Shown: positions 35,386-45,919 of the stretch, one piece after another
Position numbering within the stretch: position 1 is the first letter of the stretch
Layout of the letters: each line of letters begins with the position of its first letter
The notes under the pieces: model-generated
What the model was told of the DNA's origin: nothing
What the model saw: the letters and a program-made list of their open reading frames with translations, nothing else
Databases searched by the model: none
Origin: Sphingobacteriales bacterium 50-39
GTDB lineage: Bacteria; Bacteroidota; Bacteroidia; Chitinophagales; Chitinophagaceae
Direction of reading: 5' to 3'
Assembly (NCBI GenBank): GCA_001898505.1
Contig: MKTZ01000008.1
Coordinates: 124,001-188,000 of the forward strand
Length of the DNA stretch: 64,000 nucleotides
Position numbers and translations under genes: made by a program

Positions 35386-35415
35386 GCCGGAACCCTGCGG
35401 GGGCAGGACTCCGGC
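35386..35415. other. Hairpin in the fecR-susC intergenic region
   Basis: GCCGG/CCGGC outer stem (35386-35390, 35411-35415) with an inner CCTGC/GCAGG stem. No T run follows on the plus strand; A5 precedes it. It could stabilise the susC leader or mark an RNA processing point. Confidence 0.4.
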
Positions 35416-35483
35416 GAATCCAGGTTAACCAAAAAAACAAGCGACGAGAATGTTTATTCATTAACCCAAACTACATCAAATTT

Positions 35484-38400
35484 ATGCAATTGATTGCTTT
35501 TGCCAAAGCATCGTCCCCGGGATGGCCCGGGCGAAGGCTGGCTTATTCCAAAACATGGCTGGTTATGAGACTGACTTTGATTATTTTGATTGCCGCCTGT
35601 CTGCAGGTCAATGCCAAAGGATACGCCCAGCGCGTTACCCTTCATGAAAAGAACACCCCGTTGGGAACAGTATTGCAGAAGATCAAAAAACAATCTTCTT
35701 TGCATATTGTGTACCGGGAGGAATGGATGGAGAATGCATCGGGCGTATCCGTCCAACTGGTCAATGTTCCGCTGCAGCAGGCGCTGGACAGCTGCTTCAA
35801 GGATCAGCCTGTGACCTATGAGCTGGTAGACAGGACCCTTGTATTGAAAAAAAGAGAAACTACTACTTCTTCACATGAGATAGCTCCACCCCCGCCGCCC
35901 ATCACCATCACGGGTAAAGTAGTGGGGGCCGACGGCCTTCCCCTGTCCAATGTCAGCATCCTGATCAAGGGCACTTCCACCGGCGCGACTACCGATGCGG
36001 ACGGCAGTTTCAGGATCGTAGTGCCTGATGAAAGAACGGTGCTGGTCTTTTCCTATGTCGGGTTCGATAGCCAGGAGATCCCGGTGCGTGGTAAAAAAAG
36101 CATCGACATAAAACTATCTCCCTCCACCAAGACGGGGGAGGATATAGTAGTGGTGGCTTATGGCACCCAAAAGAAAGTAAGCGTCACGGGGGCTGTATCT
36201 TCGGTGTCCACCGATCAGCTGAAACAAAGCTCTTCATCCAGTCTGGCCAATGCCCTGGCCGGCAGACTGTCGGGTCTGACTTCCATCCAGTCGGGTGGGG
36301 GACAGCCAGGTCGCGATGACGCCACCATGTACCTGCGCGGCGCCGCTACTACCAACGGTACCGATCCTCTCATCCTCATCGACGGGGTTCCCCGCGATAA
36401 TATCCGGACCCTCGACGCCAATGAAGTGGCTTCGGTCACTGTCCTGAAGGATGCCTCCTCTACCGCGGTATTCGGGGTACGCGGCGCCAATGGCGTTATC
36501 CTCATTACCACCCGCCGCGGCGTAGCAGGTAAAATGAGGCTGAGTGCCAGTATTGACGAAAGCTATACCTCGTTTAGCCGGGAACCTGAGCGCCTGCACT
36601 CGGTGGACTATATGAAACTGAGAAATGAAGCTTTGGTGAATGACAGCATTGCTCCGGCCTTCGCCCAGGCGGATATGGACAGGTATGCCAACCCGTTGGC
36701 GGGGCTGAACCCGAATGACCCAGATTATGCAAAGCAGGCTGCTTTCCGGAAATATATATACCCCGACCACGATTATTACCGCGAATACATCGCCAGCTAC
36801 GTTCCGCAGACAAGGGTGAACCTGAGCGCCAGCGGGGGCACCGACAAGCTCTCTTATTTTGTCAACGGAACCTACCTGCACCAGGGCGGCAACCTGAGAA
36901 CGGAGCCTAAATCCGTATTGGGCTATGATCCATCTTCCTGGATGGACAGGTATAGCTTCCGAGCCAACCTGGATTATAAAATATCTTCTTCGCTTAAATC
37001 CTTTTTGAACATCGGCACCTATATCGAAAGGGTGAATATGCCGGCCGCATGGCTCTATGGATATGACACGCATTGGATGATGACTGACCTGATATACCAG
37101 GCGCAAACCATTCTTCCCATCACACCGGGCCCCACCACCCTTCCGGGATATGGTGTCGCCGCCGGGCAAATCGTCGACCCTGGCTATTTAGACAGGTCTG
37201 CATTTGAAATTATGAACCGCAAAGGCTACCGTAATGAAATGCGTTCCAACCTCAACTCGTCTTTCGGGATGGAGCTGGATTTGAGCCGTTATGTAAAAGG
37301 CCTTAGCATGAAAGGGATGATCTCGTATGATTCAAAGGCAACCACCGCTATGGAAGGTGATAAACAGGAACGTTTGTATCTCGCAGCCGTGGACCCTTCG
37401 ACCAACCAGCTGAGCTATTCCCTAAGACCTACGACTGAATCGCTGCTTAACCTCGTTAAAGGAGCGGACTCCCGCTATAATATCAACCTGCAGGGGTCCA
37501 TCAATTATAACCGCGGCTTTGGAAAGCATGCAGTAACGGCTATGGCGCTGGCCCAGCGCGACTACTGGGAAGTGGCGGGAGGGTCGTCAGTGACGCTGAT
37601 CCCATACAATGTAGTGGGTTTTGCCGGTCGCGCTACCTATGCTTACGACAACCGGTATCTCGCTGAGGTCAACATAGGGTACAATGGCTCCGAGCAGTTT
37701 GCTCCTGCCAATCGTTTCGGATTTTTCCCCGCTGTTTCTGCCGGCTGGGTGGTCAGTAATGAAAAATTCTTCCGGCAGGTAGATAATATAGTGACCAACC
37801 TGAAGCTGCGTGCTTCTTATGGGAAAGTGGGTAACGACCAGATATCGAGCCAGCGCTTTCTTTACACCGACAATATTACCATGGGCAGTGGTCCCCTGGG
37901 CAGCCTGGCGCAAGGACAGGGGATTAACCTTGGCCTGTTAGGCAACCCTCATTTGAGCTGGGAAGTGGCCGAAAAGAAAAATTTCGGGATCGATATCGGA
38001 CTATTTAAAGATCTCACGGTGTCCTTCGACTACTTTACCGAACATCGCAGCAAGATCCTTATCACCCGGCAATCCGTGCCTATGTTACAGGGAGTGCCCG
38101 TCAGCAACCTGCCTAAAGTAAACATGGGTATAGTCGACAATAGGGGATATGAGCTGGAGATCACTTATAACAAGGAGCTTTCTAAAGACCTTTCCATCAT
38201 GGTGAGAGGCAATTACAGCTATAACCACAATATTGTACGGTTTGTCGACGAGCCTATCCGCGACTCATCTTATGCTTACCGTTACAGGAACACCGGTTAT
38301 TCGCTGGGTCAGCAATGGGGATATAAGATCGATTACAGCAATGGCAATGGCTACTTCAATTCCCGGAACGAATTGGATGCTTATCTCGGCAAAACCACTT

Positions 38401-38984
38401 ATGGGTTTGGTACCCCGCGGGTGGGTGATTTCAAATACCGGGATCTTAATGGGGATGGAGCCATCGATGATAAAGACATAGCGCCCATCAAATACACGAG
38501 CATTCCGGGTATCAACTATGGGTTTATGTTTTCCGTACGATATAAAAGCCTGGAGCTGACGCCTTTCTTCCAGGGTGTGGCCATGTATTCCGGCAACTAT
38601 GGAAACCAGGGAGTGTATGAATACATCGAAAAGGGAACCTATTTCGGTTACCACAAAACGGCATGGACGCCGGAACGCTATGCAAAAGGGGAAAAAATTA
38701 CCTACCCCGCCCTGAGTACGCATTCAAATACCAATCATACTGCCAATGACTTCTTCATCATGGACCGCTCCTTTATCCGCCTGAAAAATATCGAGCTGGC
38801 TTATAACATGCCTGCCTCGGTGCTGAAGGGATCTGCCCTGAAGGGGTTCAGGATATATGTAAGCGCCCAGAATTATATCACATGGGATCACCTGAAGATG
38901 AAACATTTGGATCCCGAGAACGATGGGTCGCTTGATTATCCTGTTACCAAAACGATCAGTTTCGGGGCGAACATCACCTTCTAA
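35484..38984 (+). CDS. SusC/RagA-family TonB-linked outer-membrane protein with STN signalling domain
   Basis: An 1166-aa protein. It has a long N-region with a signal sequence (MRLTLIILIAACLQVNAKGYAQ), an STN domain at about 50-122 (TPLGTVLQKIKKQSSLHIVYREE, VPLQQALDSCFKDQPVTYEL), a carboxypeptidase-regulatory-like domain at about 139-213, and a plug at about 222-335 (ALAGRLSGLTSIQSGGGQ, LILIDGVPRDN, LKDASSTAVFGVRGANGVILITTRRG). A barrel ends GANITF. It imports glycan oligomers with its SusD partner, and the STN domain signals to FecR. This is the sensor transporter of the locus. Confidence 0.96.
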   Translation: MQLIAFAKASSPGWPGRRLAYSKTWLVMRLTLIILIAACLQVNAKGYAQRVTLHEKNTPLGTVLQKIKKQSSLHIVYREEWMENASGVSVQLVNVPLQQALDSCFKDQPVTYELVDRTLVLKKRETTTSSHEIAPPPPPITITGKVVGADGLPLSNVSILIKGTSTGATTDADGSFRIVVPDERTVLVFSYVGFDSQEIPVRGKKSIDIKLSPSTKTGEDIVVVAYGTQKKVSVTGAVSSVSTDQLKQSSSSSLANALAGRLSGLTSIQSGGGQPGRDDATMYLRGAATTNGTDPLILIDGVPRDNIRTLDANEVASVTVLKDASSTAVFGVRGANGVILITTRRGVAGKMRLSASIDESYTSFSREPERLHSVDYMKLRNEALVNDSIAPAFAQADMDRYANPLAGLNPNDPDYAKQAAFRKYIYPDHDYYREYIASYVPQTRVNLSASGGTDKLSYFVNGTYLHQGGNLRTEPKSVLGYDPSSWMDRYSFRANLDYKISSSLKSFLNIGTYIERVNMPAAWLYGYDTHWMMTDLIYQAQTILPITPGPTTLPGYGVAAGQIVDPGYLDRSAFEIMNRKGYRNEMRSNLNSSFGMELDLSRYVKGLSMKGMISYDSKATTAMEGDKQERLYLAAVDPSTNQLSYSLRPTTESLLNLVKGADSRYNINLQGSINYNRGFGKHAVTAMALAQRDYWEVAGGSSVTLIPYNVVGFAGRATYAYDNRYLAEVNIGYNGSEQFAPANRFGFFPAVSAGWVVSNEKFFRQVDNIVTNLKLRASYGKVGNDQISSQRFLYTDNITMGSGPLGSLAQGQGINLGLLGNPHLSWEVAEKKNFGIDIGLFKDLTVSFDYFTEHRSKILITRQSVPMLQGVPVSNLPKVNMGIVDNRGYELEITYNKELSKDLSIMVRGNYSYNHNIVRFVDEPIRDSSYAYRYRNTGYSLGQQWGYKIDYSNGNGYFNSRNELDAYLGKTTYGFGTPRVGDFKYRDLNGDGAIDDKDIAPIKYTSIPGINYGFMFSVRYKSLELTPFFQGVAMYSGNYGNQGVYEYIEKGTYFGYHKTAWTPERYAKGEKITYPALSTHSNTNHTANDFFIMDRSFIRLKNIELAYNMPASVLKGSALKGFRIYVSAQNYITWDHLKMKHLDPENDGSLDYPVTKTISFGANITF

Positions 38985-39018
38985 GCTTTTACATTAAGTC
39001 ATTAAAAAAACAGAAAGC

Positions 39019-40926
39019 ATGTATTTGAAAATGAAATATAAGATGCTGCTAATACCGGTGATGGCAGCTTTGGCGATGGGCTCTTGTAAAAAGGCGTTGG
39101 ATACCGCGCCGGACGGCAAGCTCACCCTCGACCAGGTCTTCGCCGATAATGATAAAACATCCGCCTACCTGAACAATTGTTATGCAGATATTCCGCAAAA
39201 GGGGATGTTATACTTTTTCTGGAGCCGCGGACCCGTGGAATGGAGTGATGAAGCATGGGACACGGATGCCGAAGCGGAATCATGGATCCGATCGGGCCGC
39301 ATGTACAATGGCGGCGCCTCTGCCAGCAGTCACCCGATCACGGATGTAATCAACCCGCAGGGCGGCAATATGGATTACTGGGCAAGGTATTGGAATTCCA
39401 TTTATGAATGCACCTACTTCCTCAGCCGGATCGGCAAGGCGAAGGTGAACCTCGAGACCGACCGCAAACGCTGGACTGCCGAAGCCCATGTGCTGCGCGC
39501 CTATTATTACTCCGAGCTGTTGAAGTGGTTTGGGGCCGTGCTGCCTATCGAAAGCACTCCTTATAAGTTTACCGATAATTTTGCCAATCTTAAAAGGGCA
39601 AGTTATTATGAGGTCACCAAGTTTATCATGAGCGATTGCGATTCGGCGCTTGCCATTGCCGAGCTGCCCTGGAGGATTTCCACTTCCGCAGAGAATGGGC
39701 GGGTAACCAAGGCCCTCGCAGAAGCCATCAAGTCGAAGATGATCCTTTTTGCCGCCAGCCCGCTGAACAATGCCGGTCAAAACTACTGGCAGGAGGCTTA
39801 TGATGTAAATAAGGCCTCTTTGAAAAACCTCCGCGATCATGATTTCGCATTATACAACCAGGTGAACTTCCCGCAAACCTATCTTTCCGATATTGCTTTT
39901 ATCGGGCCGAATAAAGACCCTCACGCAGCCCTGTACAATGAATATTTCAACCAGGGCGATAATTTTTCTTCCACCCCTTACGATAAGGAAACCATTTTTC
40001 AAGTTGACGGAGGAGGACCTACATGGGTGGTAGACGGTATTGGCGCACAAAGCCAGTACAAAACAGGGACCTGCCCCTCGCAGGAGCTGGTGGATGCTTA
40101 CGAAACGACAGATGGCCAGCCAATTTTAGACCTGGATAATCCTTACCTGGATGAGCAGCATCTGCAACCTAATTACAATCCGGGCAATACCTTGTACAAT
40201 CCGCAGAACCCTTATGCCAACAGGGACCCGCGTTTTTATGCCACCATTTATTACAATGGTTCCAAAAGGAACTGCTGGTGGAATTTTGCAGAAACGCCTG
40301 CATCGCCGGAAAATTACCCTGCTGGCGTTGGCCTGCGCACCCGGATCATCGCCACCTGGGATGGCGAGCCGGAGACAGGTATCGATGCCAGCGTAAGAAG
40401 AATGACGCGGACTGGTTATTACGAGCGCAAATTCCTGCATCCCAACTCAGGCGACAATAATGGCGTTGGAGCAGCTTCGTGTAAAATGTTCCGCCTGGGA
40501 GAAATTATCCTCGATTTTGCAGAGGCGGCAGCTAATGCAGGTGAGTTGACCGATGCTTACGGCGCTGTAAATGAGATCAGGGAAAGAGTAGGTATGCCCG
40601 ACCTTCCCCCGGGTTTGTCGCAGGCGCAGCTGATCTCCCGCATCCATCACGAACGGCAGGTAGAACTGGCGCTCGAAGAGAACCGCTATTTTGATGTAAG
40701 GCGTTGGTGCAGCCCCACCGGCGACCTCTCCAAAACAGATAAATGGATAACAGCGGCGGAGATCACCCGTAATGGTGACGGGACTTATACTTATGACCGC
40801 CGCACCGTGCGATCGACGCCAAGGGCATGCTATACCAACAAATTCCTCTGGGTGCCTGTCCCGCTGTCGGAAGCCAATGTGTTGCAAAGTGTCACGGGGC
40901 AAAACTGGCAAAACCCCGGCTGGTAA
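39019..40926 (+). CDS. SusD/RagB-family surface glycan-binding lipoprotein, partner of the first SusC
   Basis: A 635-aa protein with a lipobox (ALAMGSCKK). It has SusD-type TPR helices (WTAEAHVLRAYYYSELLKWFGAVLPI) and the RagB hallmark near the C-terminus (NEIRERVGMPDLPPGLS, HERQVELALEENRYFDVRRW). It binds polysaccharide at the cell surface as a lid on SusC. The 34-bp gap to susC suggests co-transcription. MYLKMKYK could start at either Met. Confidence 0.95.
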   Translation: MYLKMKYKMLLIPVMAALAMGSCKKALDTAPDGKLTLDQVFADNDKTSAYLNNCYADIPQKGMLYFFWSRGPVEWSDEAWDTDAEAESWIRSGRMYNGGASASSHPITDVINPQGGNMDYWARYWNSIYECTYFLSRIGKAKVNLETDRKRWTAEAHVLRAYYYSELLKWFGAVLPIESTPYKFTDNFANLKRASYYEVTKFIMSDCDSALAIAELPWRISTSAENGRVTKALAEAIKSKMILFAASPLNNAGQNYWQEAYDVNKASLKNLRDHDFALYNQVNFPQTYLSDIAFIGPNKDPHAALYNEYFNQGDNFSSTPYDKETIFQVDGGGPTWVVDGIGAQSQYKTGTCPSQELVDAYETTDGQPILDLDNPYLDEQHLQPNYNPGNTLYNPQNPYANRDPRFYATIYYNGSKRNCWWNFAETPASPENYPAGVGLRTRIIATWDGEPETGIDASVRRMTRTGYYERKFLHPNSGDNNGVGAASCKMFRLGEIILDFAEAAANAGELTDAYGAVNEIRERVGMPDLPPGLSQAQLISRIHHERQVELALEENRYFDVRRWCSPTGDLSKTDKWITAAEITRNGDGTYTYDRRTVRSTPRACYTNKFLWVPVPLSEANVLQSVTGQNWQNPGW

Positions 40927-40961
40927 CAGTAAAAAAGGTTTAATTGAATTAAAAGATTACA

Positions 40962-43900
40962 ATGAAATATATATTCACTACCAAAATAACAGGGCTGCTG
41001 GCATTTGTGCTGTTTTGCTTTTGCGGTGCGCCGCTCCAGGCACAGCAGGTTTCAGCCATTGTAAAAGGAAAAGTATTGGACGAGTTTGACCACCCTTTGG
41101 GGGAAGCCATCATCACTTCTGCCAATGGCAAGAATGCAACATATACCAACTTTTCCGGGGAATTTAGCCTGTCCATCGACGATAACAGCCATGCCGTCAC
41201 CGTTCAGAAAAGGGGTTATCTTACCCGCAGCGTCAGGCTGGATAATAATAAGGAATCGTTCGACATCAAGCTGCAGCACGGTGTGGACAAACGCGATGAA
41301 GTGGTGCAGCTGGGTTATACTTCCCAATTGCGCAAAGAAGTTTCGGGCGCCGTGTCTACTGTCACTGGCGAAGAGCTGGAACGTGCGCCAGTCGCTAATT
41401 TATCGCAATCCCTCGCAGGCCGCCTTTCGGGACTGACTACGATGGAAACCTATTCCGAGCTTTCAAGGGCAAAAACCAGTCTATTTGTGAGGGGGATCAA
41501 TTCCATGAGGGCAAATGGCCCTTTGATGGTGATCGACGGCATCCCGGTGTCCTATCATGCCAACGAGACGGCGGAATATATTTCTCCTTCGGAGATCGAG
41601 TCCATCAGTGTGCTCAAAGATGCCTCCACGCAGGCCCTTTACGGCATACAAGGCGCTAACGGCGTAATGGTGATAAAGACGAAAAGAGGGGTGAAAGGGC
41701 CGATGCAGATTAAAGTATCGTTCGATCAGGCCATGCAGCAGGCGACTACCCGGCCGGCATTTATCAGCTCCTCCGAATATGCAGCAATGAGGAACCAGGC
41801 GGCTATCAACGATGGCTATCTTGATCCCAGCAATCCCAGGCCGCTGCCATTCACCGATGCGCAAGTAGCGGCCTATAAGGCAGGCAACAACCCGATGTAC
41901 CCCAACAATAACTGGTATGACAGGTATATGAAAGACCTTGCCAGCATGCAACGTGTAAGCGTGAACCTTACCGCCGGAAATGATAAGGCGCAGTTCTTCT
42001 CCAACATCAATGTAATGCACCAGGGCGGTTATTTTAAAACCGACCAGACGAAATATGATCCCAATGCCAATAATATATGGGTGAACTTTCGTACCAATGC
42101 CGACATGCAGATCAACAAATACCTGAAAGCCTTTGTCCGCATTGCAGGAAATGTCAAAAGGGAAAAGTCCCCGGGTGCAGGGAACGCGGCAGTGTACAGC
42201 AGCATTTTCAATACACCTGCCAGCGTTTACGGGCCTTTGACCCCTGTGATGAAGGACAGCGCCGGCAACGTGACCGACCCGGGCGGCCAGGTAGTGGCTA
42301 CCCATAATAATACCAACCCCACTTATGGCCTGCTCAACCGCAGCGGTTATGCAACCAGCACGGTTACCAATATCAATTCGCAGCTTGGTTTGGATATCGA
42401 TATGAGCTTCCTTGCCAAAGGCCTTAGCCTGTCAGGGGTTTTTGCCTATCAAACCAATGCCGTCGGGACCTTGTCTACCACGCAGAACTTTGAACGATGG
42501 GTAAATGCCGACAGCCCCAACGCTCTCGTATTTCAGAAATATGGCGACTACCGGAATACCCCGCTTGTTTACAACAAAGGAAGTGTCGACTACTATCACC
42601 TGTCTTATAAAACCATGTTGAATTACCACCGGGATCTTGGCAGGCACAGCATAAGCGCCATGGGCTATGCATTTTATCAGAACCTGACCTCGCAGGATGT
42701 CAGCTCTCCCGGGCTGCTGCCTTACAACCGTCTGAGCACCGGGGCCGAAGCTGCTTATGGTTATGATGATAGGTATTTTGCAAAATTCGACCTGGGCTAT
42801 TCAGGCTCGGAACAATATGCCCGCAGCCATCGCTATGCTACCACACCCGCGGTGTCGCTTGCATGGGTGCTTTCAAATGAATTATTCCTGAAAAGCCAGC
42901 AAAAATGGCTTAGCCTGTTAAAGGTAAGGGCTTCCTATGGGAAAACGGGCAATGACCAGAGCGGTCTCAACCGGTATGCTTACCTCAATGAGATCCGCCA
43001 GGGCGGAGGGGGCTTCCTTCCTTACCTGCAATACAATATTGCAGAATACACCAGGGGGAACCCCAATATCGAGGCGGAAATATCCACCAAGAAAAACCTG
43101 GGCATCGACATTGGTCTTTTCAATGCGCTCACCATTACTGCGGATGTGTTTCATGAGCGTATGACCAATATGATAGTAAGCGCCACAGGCACCATCCCGG
43201 ATTACCAGGGCATCCCTTTAAATTATTATCCGCCGTTGAACCAGGGTATTTTCGAGAACGAGGGGTATGAAATTTCCGTCAATTACAACAAGCAATTGAG
43301 CAGTGACCTCAGCTTTAATCTCGGAGCTATGCTCAGCTATAACAAAAATACTATAGTGGACATAGGCGAGGCCAGCCTGGGCAGCGATTTTGTCTACCCC
43401 AAAAGGGGTACAGGCCGCAGCGTCGGGGTGGATTGGGGCTTTTTGGTAGACCGCAGCAATGGCAACGGCTTCTTCAATACGCAGGACGAACTGAATAACA
43501 ACACCATCGATTATGCAAGAGTGGGCAAACCCCGCCTTGGCGACCTTAAATTCCGCGACCTGAACCACAATGGCAAAATAGATGATGGGGATGCCGTCCC
43601 TCTTACTCAAGGGATGATCCCACGTTATACATACGCGTTCTCCGGCGGATTGAAATACCAGTCGCTGGAATTGAACCTGCTGTTCCAGGGTATTGCCGAT
43701 TATACCACCTTCGATGGCGGTTTGGGTATTTATGGAAATGACTATGATGGAGTATATGGTTCCTTACAAAGGAATGCGTGGACACCACAGCGTTACCAGG
43801 ATCACGGGAAAATTACGGCCCCGGCGCTTTCGCTCGGCACCAGCAGCAGCATGCAGCCAAGCGATTATTATGTTAACAACAGGGCTTACCTGCGTCTGAA

Positions 43901-44099
43901 AAATGTAGCATTGTCGTATATCCTGCCGGCTGCGGTAGCAAGGGCCATTTCAGCGGAAAGGGTCCGGCTTGTGCTTAGCGGGCAGAATTTAATTACCTGG
44001 GATAAAATGAGATCCAAAGATTTTGGTCCCGAAGGCGGAGGCTATAACAGCTTCCCCGTATACAGGGTGTACAATGTAGGTGTCAACATAAACTTTTGA
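40962..44099 (+). CDS. Second SusC/RagA-family TonB-linked outer-membrane protein, no STN domain
   Basis: A 1045-aa protein with a signal peptide (MKYIFTTKITGLLAFVLFCFCGAPLQAQ) followed at once by a carboxypeptidase-regulatory-like domain (KVLDEFDHPLGEAIITSANG). The plug is present (LAGRLSGLTTMETYSEL, LMVIDGIPVSYHAN, LKDASTQALYGIQGANGVMVIKTKRG), as is a barrel ending NVGVNINF. Lacking the STN domain, it should transport but not signal. Its SusD follows after 28 bp. Confidence 0.95.
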   Translation: MKYIFTTKITGLLAFVLFCFCGAPLQAQQVSAIVKGKVLDEFDHPLGEAIITSANGKNATYTNFSGEFSLSIDDNSHAVTVQKRGYLTRSVRLDNNKESFDIKLQHGVDKRDEVVQLGYTSQLRKEVSGAVSTVTGEELERAPVANLSQSLAGRLSGLTTMETYSELSRAKTSLFVRGINSMRANGPLMVIDGIPVSYHANETAEYISPSEIESISVLKDASTQALYGIQGANGVMVIKTKRGVKGPMQIKVSFDQAMQQATTRPAFISSSEYAAMRNQAAINDGYLDPSNPRPLPFTDAQVAAYKAGNNPMYPNNNWYDRYMKDLASMQRVSVNLTAGNDKAQFFSNINVMHQGGYFKTDQTKYDPNANNIWVNFRTNADMQINKYLKAFVRIAGNVKREKSPGAGNAAVYSSIFNTPASVYGPLTPVMKDSAGNVTDPGGQVVATHNNTNPTYGLLNRSGYATSTVTNINSQLGLDIDMSFLAKGLSLSGVFAYQTNAVGTLSTTQNFERWVNADSPNALVFQKYGDYRNTPLVYNKGSVDYYHLSYKTMLNYHRDLGRHSISAMGYAFYQNLTSQDVSSPGLLPYNRLSTGAEAAYGYDDRYFAKFDLGYSGSEQYARSHRYATTPAVSLAWVLSNELFLKSQQKWLSLLKVRASYGKTGNDQSGLNRYAYLNEIRQGGGGFLPYLQYNIAEYTRGNPNIEAEISTKKNLGIDIGLFNALTITADVFHERMTNMIVSATGTIPDYQGIPLNYYPPLNQGIFENEGYEISVNYNKQLSSDLSFNLGAMLSYNKNTIVDIGEASLGSDFVYPKRGTGRSVGVDWGFLVDRSNGNGFFNTQDELNNNTIDYARVGKPRLGDLKFRDLNHNGKIDDGDAVPLTQGMIPRYTYAFSGGLKYQSLELNLLFQGIADYTTFDGGLGIYGNDYDGVYGSLQRNAWTPQRYQDHGKITAPALSLGTSSSMQPSDYYVNNRAYLRLKNVALSYILPAAVARAISAERVRLVLSGQNLITWDKMRSKDFGPEGGGYNSFPVYRVYNVGVNINF

Positions 44100-44127
44100 T
44101 AACTGACAATAACAAAATATTATACAG

Positions 44128-45894
44128 ATGAAATTGAACATAATATGGTTTTGCAGTCTGGCTGTTATGTTAGCAGCGGCTGCATGTAATAAAAAGCTGG
44201 ATCTGGATCCTGATGGGCGGCTCACTTCACTCGACCAGGTCTTTAGCGATTACAACCGCACGAGAGGTTATCTCAATTCCTGCTATGGTTATTGCCCGGG
44301 ACCCTATATGGACAGGGCTTCCTATACCGATGAGGCGGAAGATGCGGATGATATTACCTCCGGATCGAAGTACTCATTTTGGTATGCCGGAAGCATTTCT
44401 GCCGCTACCTATGGCGGATATTCGGAAGACGGCCAGCCCTGGGCGCCGCTATTTCAGGGGGTTGAAAAATGCAACACTTTTTTGCAATACATTAAAACAG
44501 CAACAGCCATCGTTACGGATGAAGAAAAGGCTGGCTGGGTAGCGCAGGCGCACGCACTTCGCGCTTTGTATTATCTGCAATTAATTAAGCGTTATGGCGG
44601 CGTTCCGATCTTTAAAACGCCTCTCGGTATTAGTCATGATTTTTCGAAAGACAGCAAGGCTAAGTTTGGCGATGTGGTGACGTTCATATTAAGCGATTGT
44701 GATTCCGCCTTATCAGCGCCCGATACACGTTTGGGGTTTCACTGGGCAATTTATGATAACCAATTCGGCATTATGAGCCGTGCAGTGGCTTATGCCATCA
44801 AGTCGGAGGCGGTGACCTATGCAGCCAGCCCATTGTGGACTGATGGCACTTTTAGCTGGGCCGATGCTACGAAGATCAATGCCGATGCTTTGTATCAATG
44901 CCTCACCAACGATTATCATTTGTTCAACGTGACGCCAGACCCCAGCACGGCGCAAAATCCTTATGCGCTTTATTTTATCACCAGCTCCAACGACCAGCGC
45001 GCAGTGGATAAAGAAACGATCTACCAGGCGGGCGCCCAAATGCAGGTGTGGAAATATGCGGGTATGCCTACCACTCCCGATATGATAAAAGCTGGGCCCT
45101 GTCCCACCCAGGATATAGTGGACGCGTATGAAATGGCTAATGGCGAAGCTCCCATCACAGGCTATTCCGACAATGCCCATCTCCAGCCTATTATCAACCC
45201 CCTTTCAGGGTATGATCCTGCCAATCCATACGCCGGCAGAGACCCACGGTTTTATGCATCCATTTACTATAATGGAGCCGTACGATACCTGAATAATCCC
45301 GGCGGCCAGACTGTGCAATCTTATATCGGCGGGGCGGATGGTATTTCAAATAGCGACCGCACGCATACCCGCACCGGCTATTACCAGCGTAAATTCAATA
45401 ACTCCCAGTCGGGAACCAATAATAATGCGGATGGCGCTGTACGTTTGTTCCGCCTCGCGGAGATCTACCTGAACTTTGCAGAGTCGGCCTACCAGTCCGA
45501 TGGTCCGGACGCGCCGATCACCGTCAACGGCGCTACCATGTCGGCAAGAGATGCTGTAAATGCCGTAAGAGAAAGGGCAGGCATGCCCGATTTTCCGATT
45601 GGCATGAGTGCGGCTGATTTTGAAACGAAATACCGTAATGAGCGCCGGGTTGAGCTTGCATTCGAAGAGCATCGCTTTTTTGACGTACGCCGCTGGAAGA
45701 TCCTGGGCCAGACGGACAAATTCGTCACAGGCATGAACATTACGCAGAATAATACCGGCACGACGTATTCGAGGTTCCAGTTTCCCGTCAGAGGCAGCTC
45801 TACGGATAAATTCCTGATGTATCCCATTGACCAGGGCGAGGCGGCAAAGATCATGCAGCTGTCCGGAAAGAACTGGCAGAACCCTGGGTGGTAG
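44128..45894 (+). CDS. Second SusD/RagB-family surface glycan-binding lipoprotein
   Basis: A 588-aa protein with a lipobox (MLAAAACNKK). SusD helices (AGWVAQAHALRALYYLQLIKRYGGVPIF) and the C-terminal RagB signature (RERAGMPDFPIGMS, RNERRVELAFEEHRFFDVRRW) are clear, as is the usual SGKNWQNPGW end. It is partner of the second SusC. Two SusC/D pairs in one locus may take up two products of different size. Confidence 0.95.
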   Translation: MKLNIIWFCSLAVMLAAAACNKKLDLDPDGRLTSLDQVFSDYNRTRGYLNSCYGYCPGPYMDRASYTDEAEDADDITSGSKYSFWYAGSISAATYGGYSEDGQPWAPLFQGVEKCNTFLQYIKTATAIVTDEEKAGWVAQAHALRALYYLQLIKRYGGVPIFKTPLGISHDFSKDSKAKFGDVVTFILSDCDSALSAPDTRLGFHWAIYDNQFGIMSRAVAYAIKSEAVTYAASPLWTDGTFSWADATKINADALYQCLTNDYHLFNVTPDPSTAQNPYALYFITSSNDQRAVDKETIYQAGAQMQVWKYAGMPTTPDMIKAGPCPTQDIVDAYEMANGEAPITGYSDNAHLQPIINPLSGYDPANPYAGRDPRFYASIYYNGAVRYLNNPGGQTVQSYIGGADGISNSDRTHTRTGYYQRKFNNSQSGTNNNADGAVRLFRLAEIYLNFAESAYQSDGPDAPITVNGATMSARDAVNAVRERAGMPDFPIGMSAADFETKYRNERRVELAFEEHRFFDVRRWKILGQTDKFVTGMNITQNNTGTTYSRFQFPVRGSSTDKFLMYPIDQGEAAKIMQLSGKNWQNPGW

Positions 45895-45919
45895 TATCGT
45901 TAAAATAATTCTTTCTTAT

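Noticed and set aside
35386-35415. The fecR-susC hairpin as a transcription terminator
   Set aside because: There is no T run on the plus strand, and the locus is expected to continue into susC; kept only as an unclassified hairpin.
36234-37169. A 311-aa reverse-strand frame inside the first susC
   Set aside because: Antisense to conserved SusC plug sequence, with no domain of its own.
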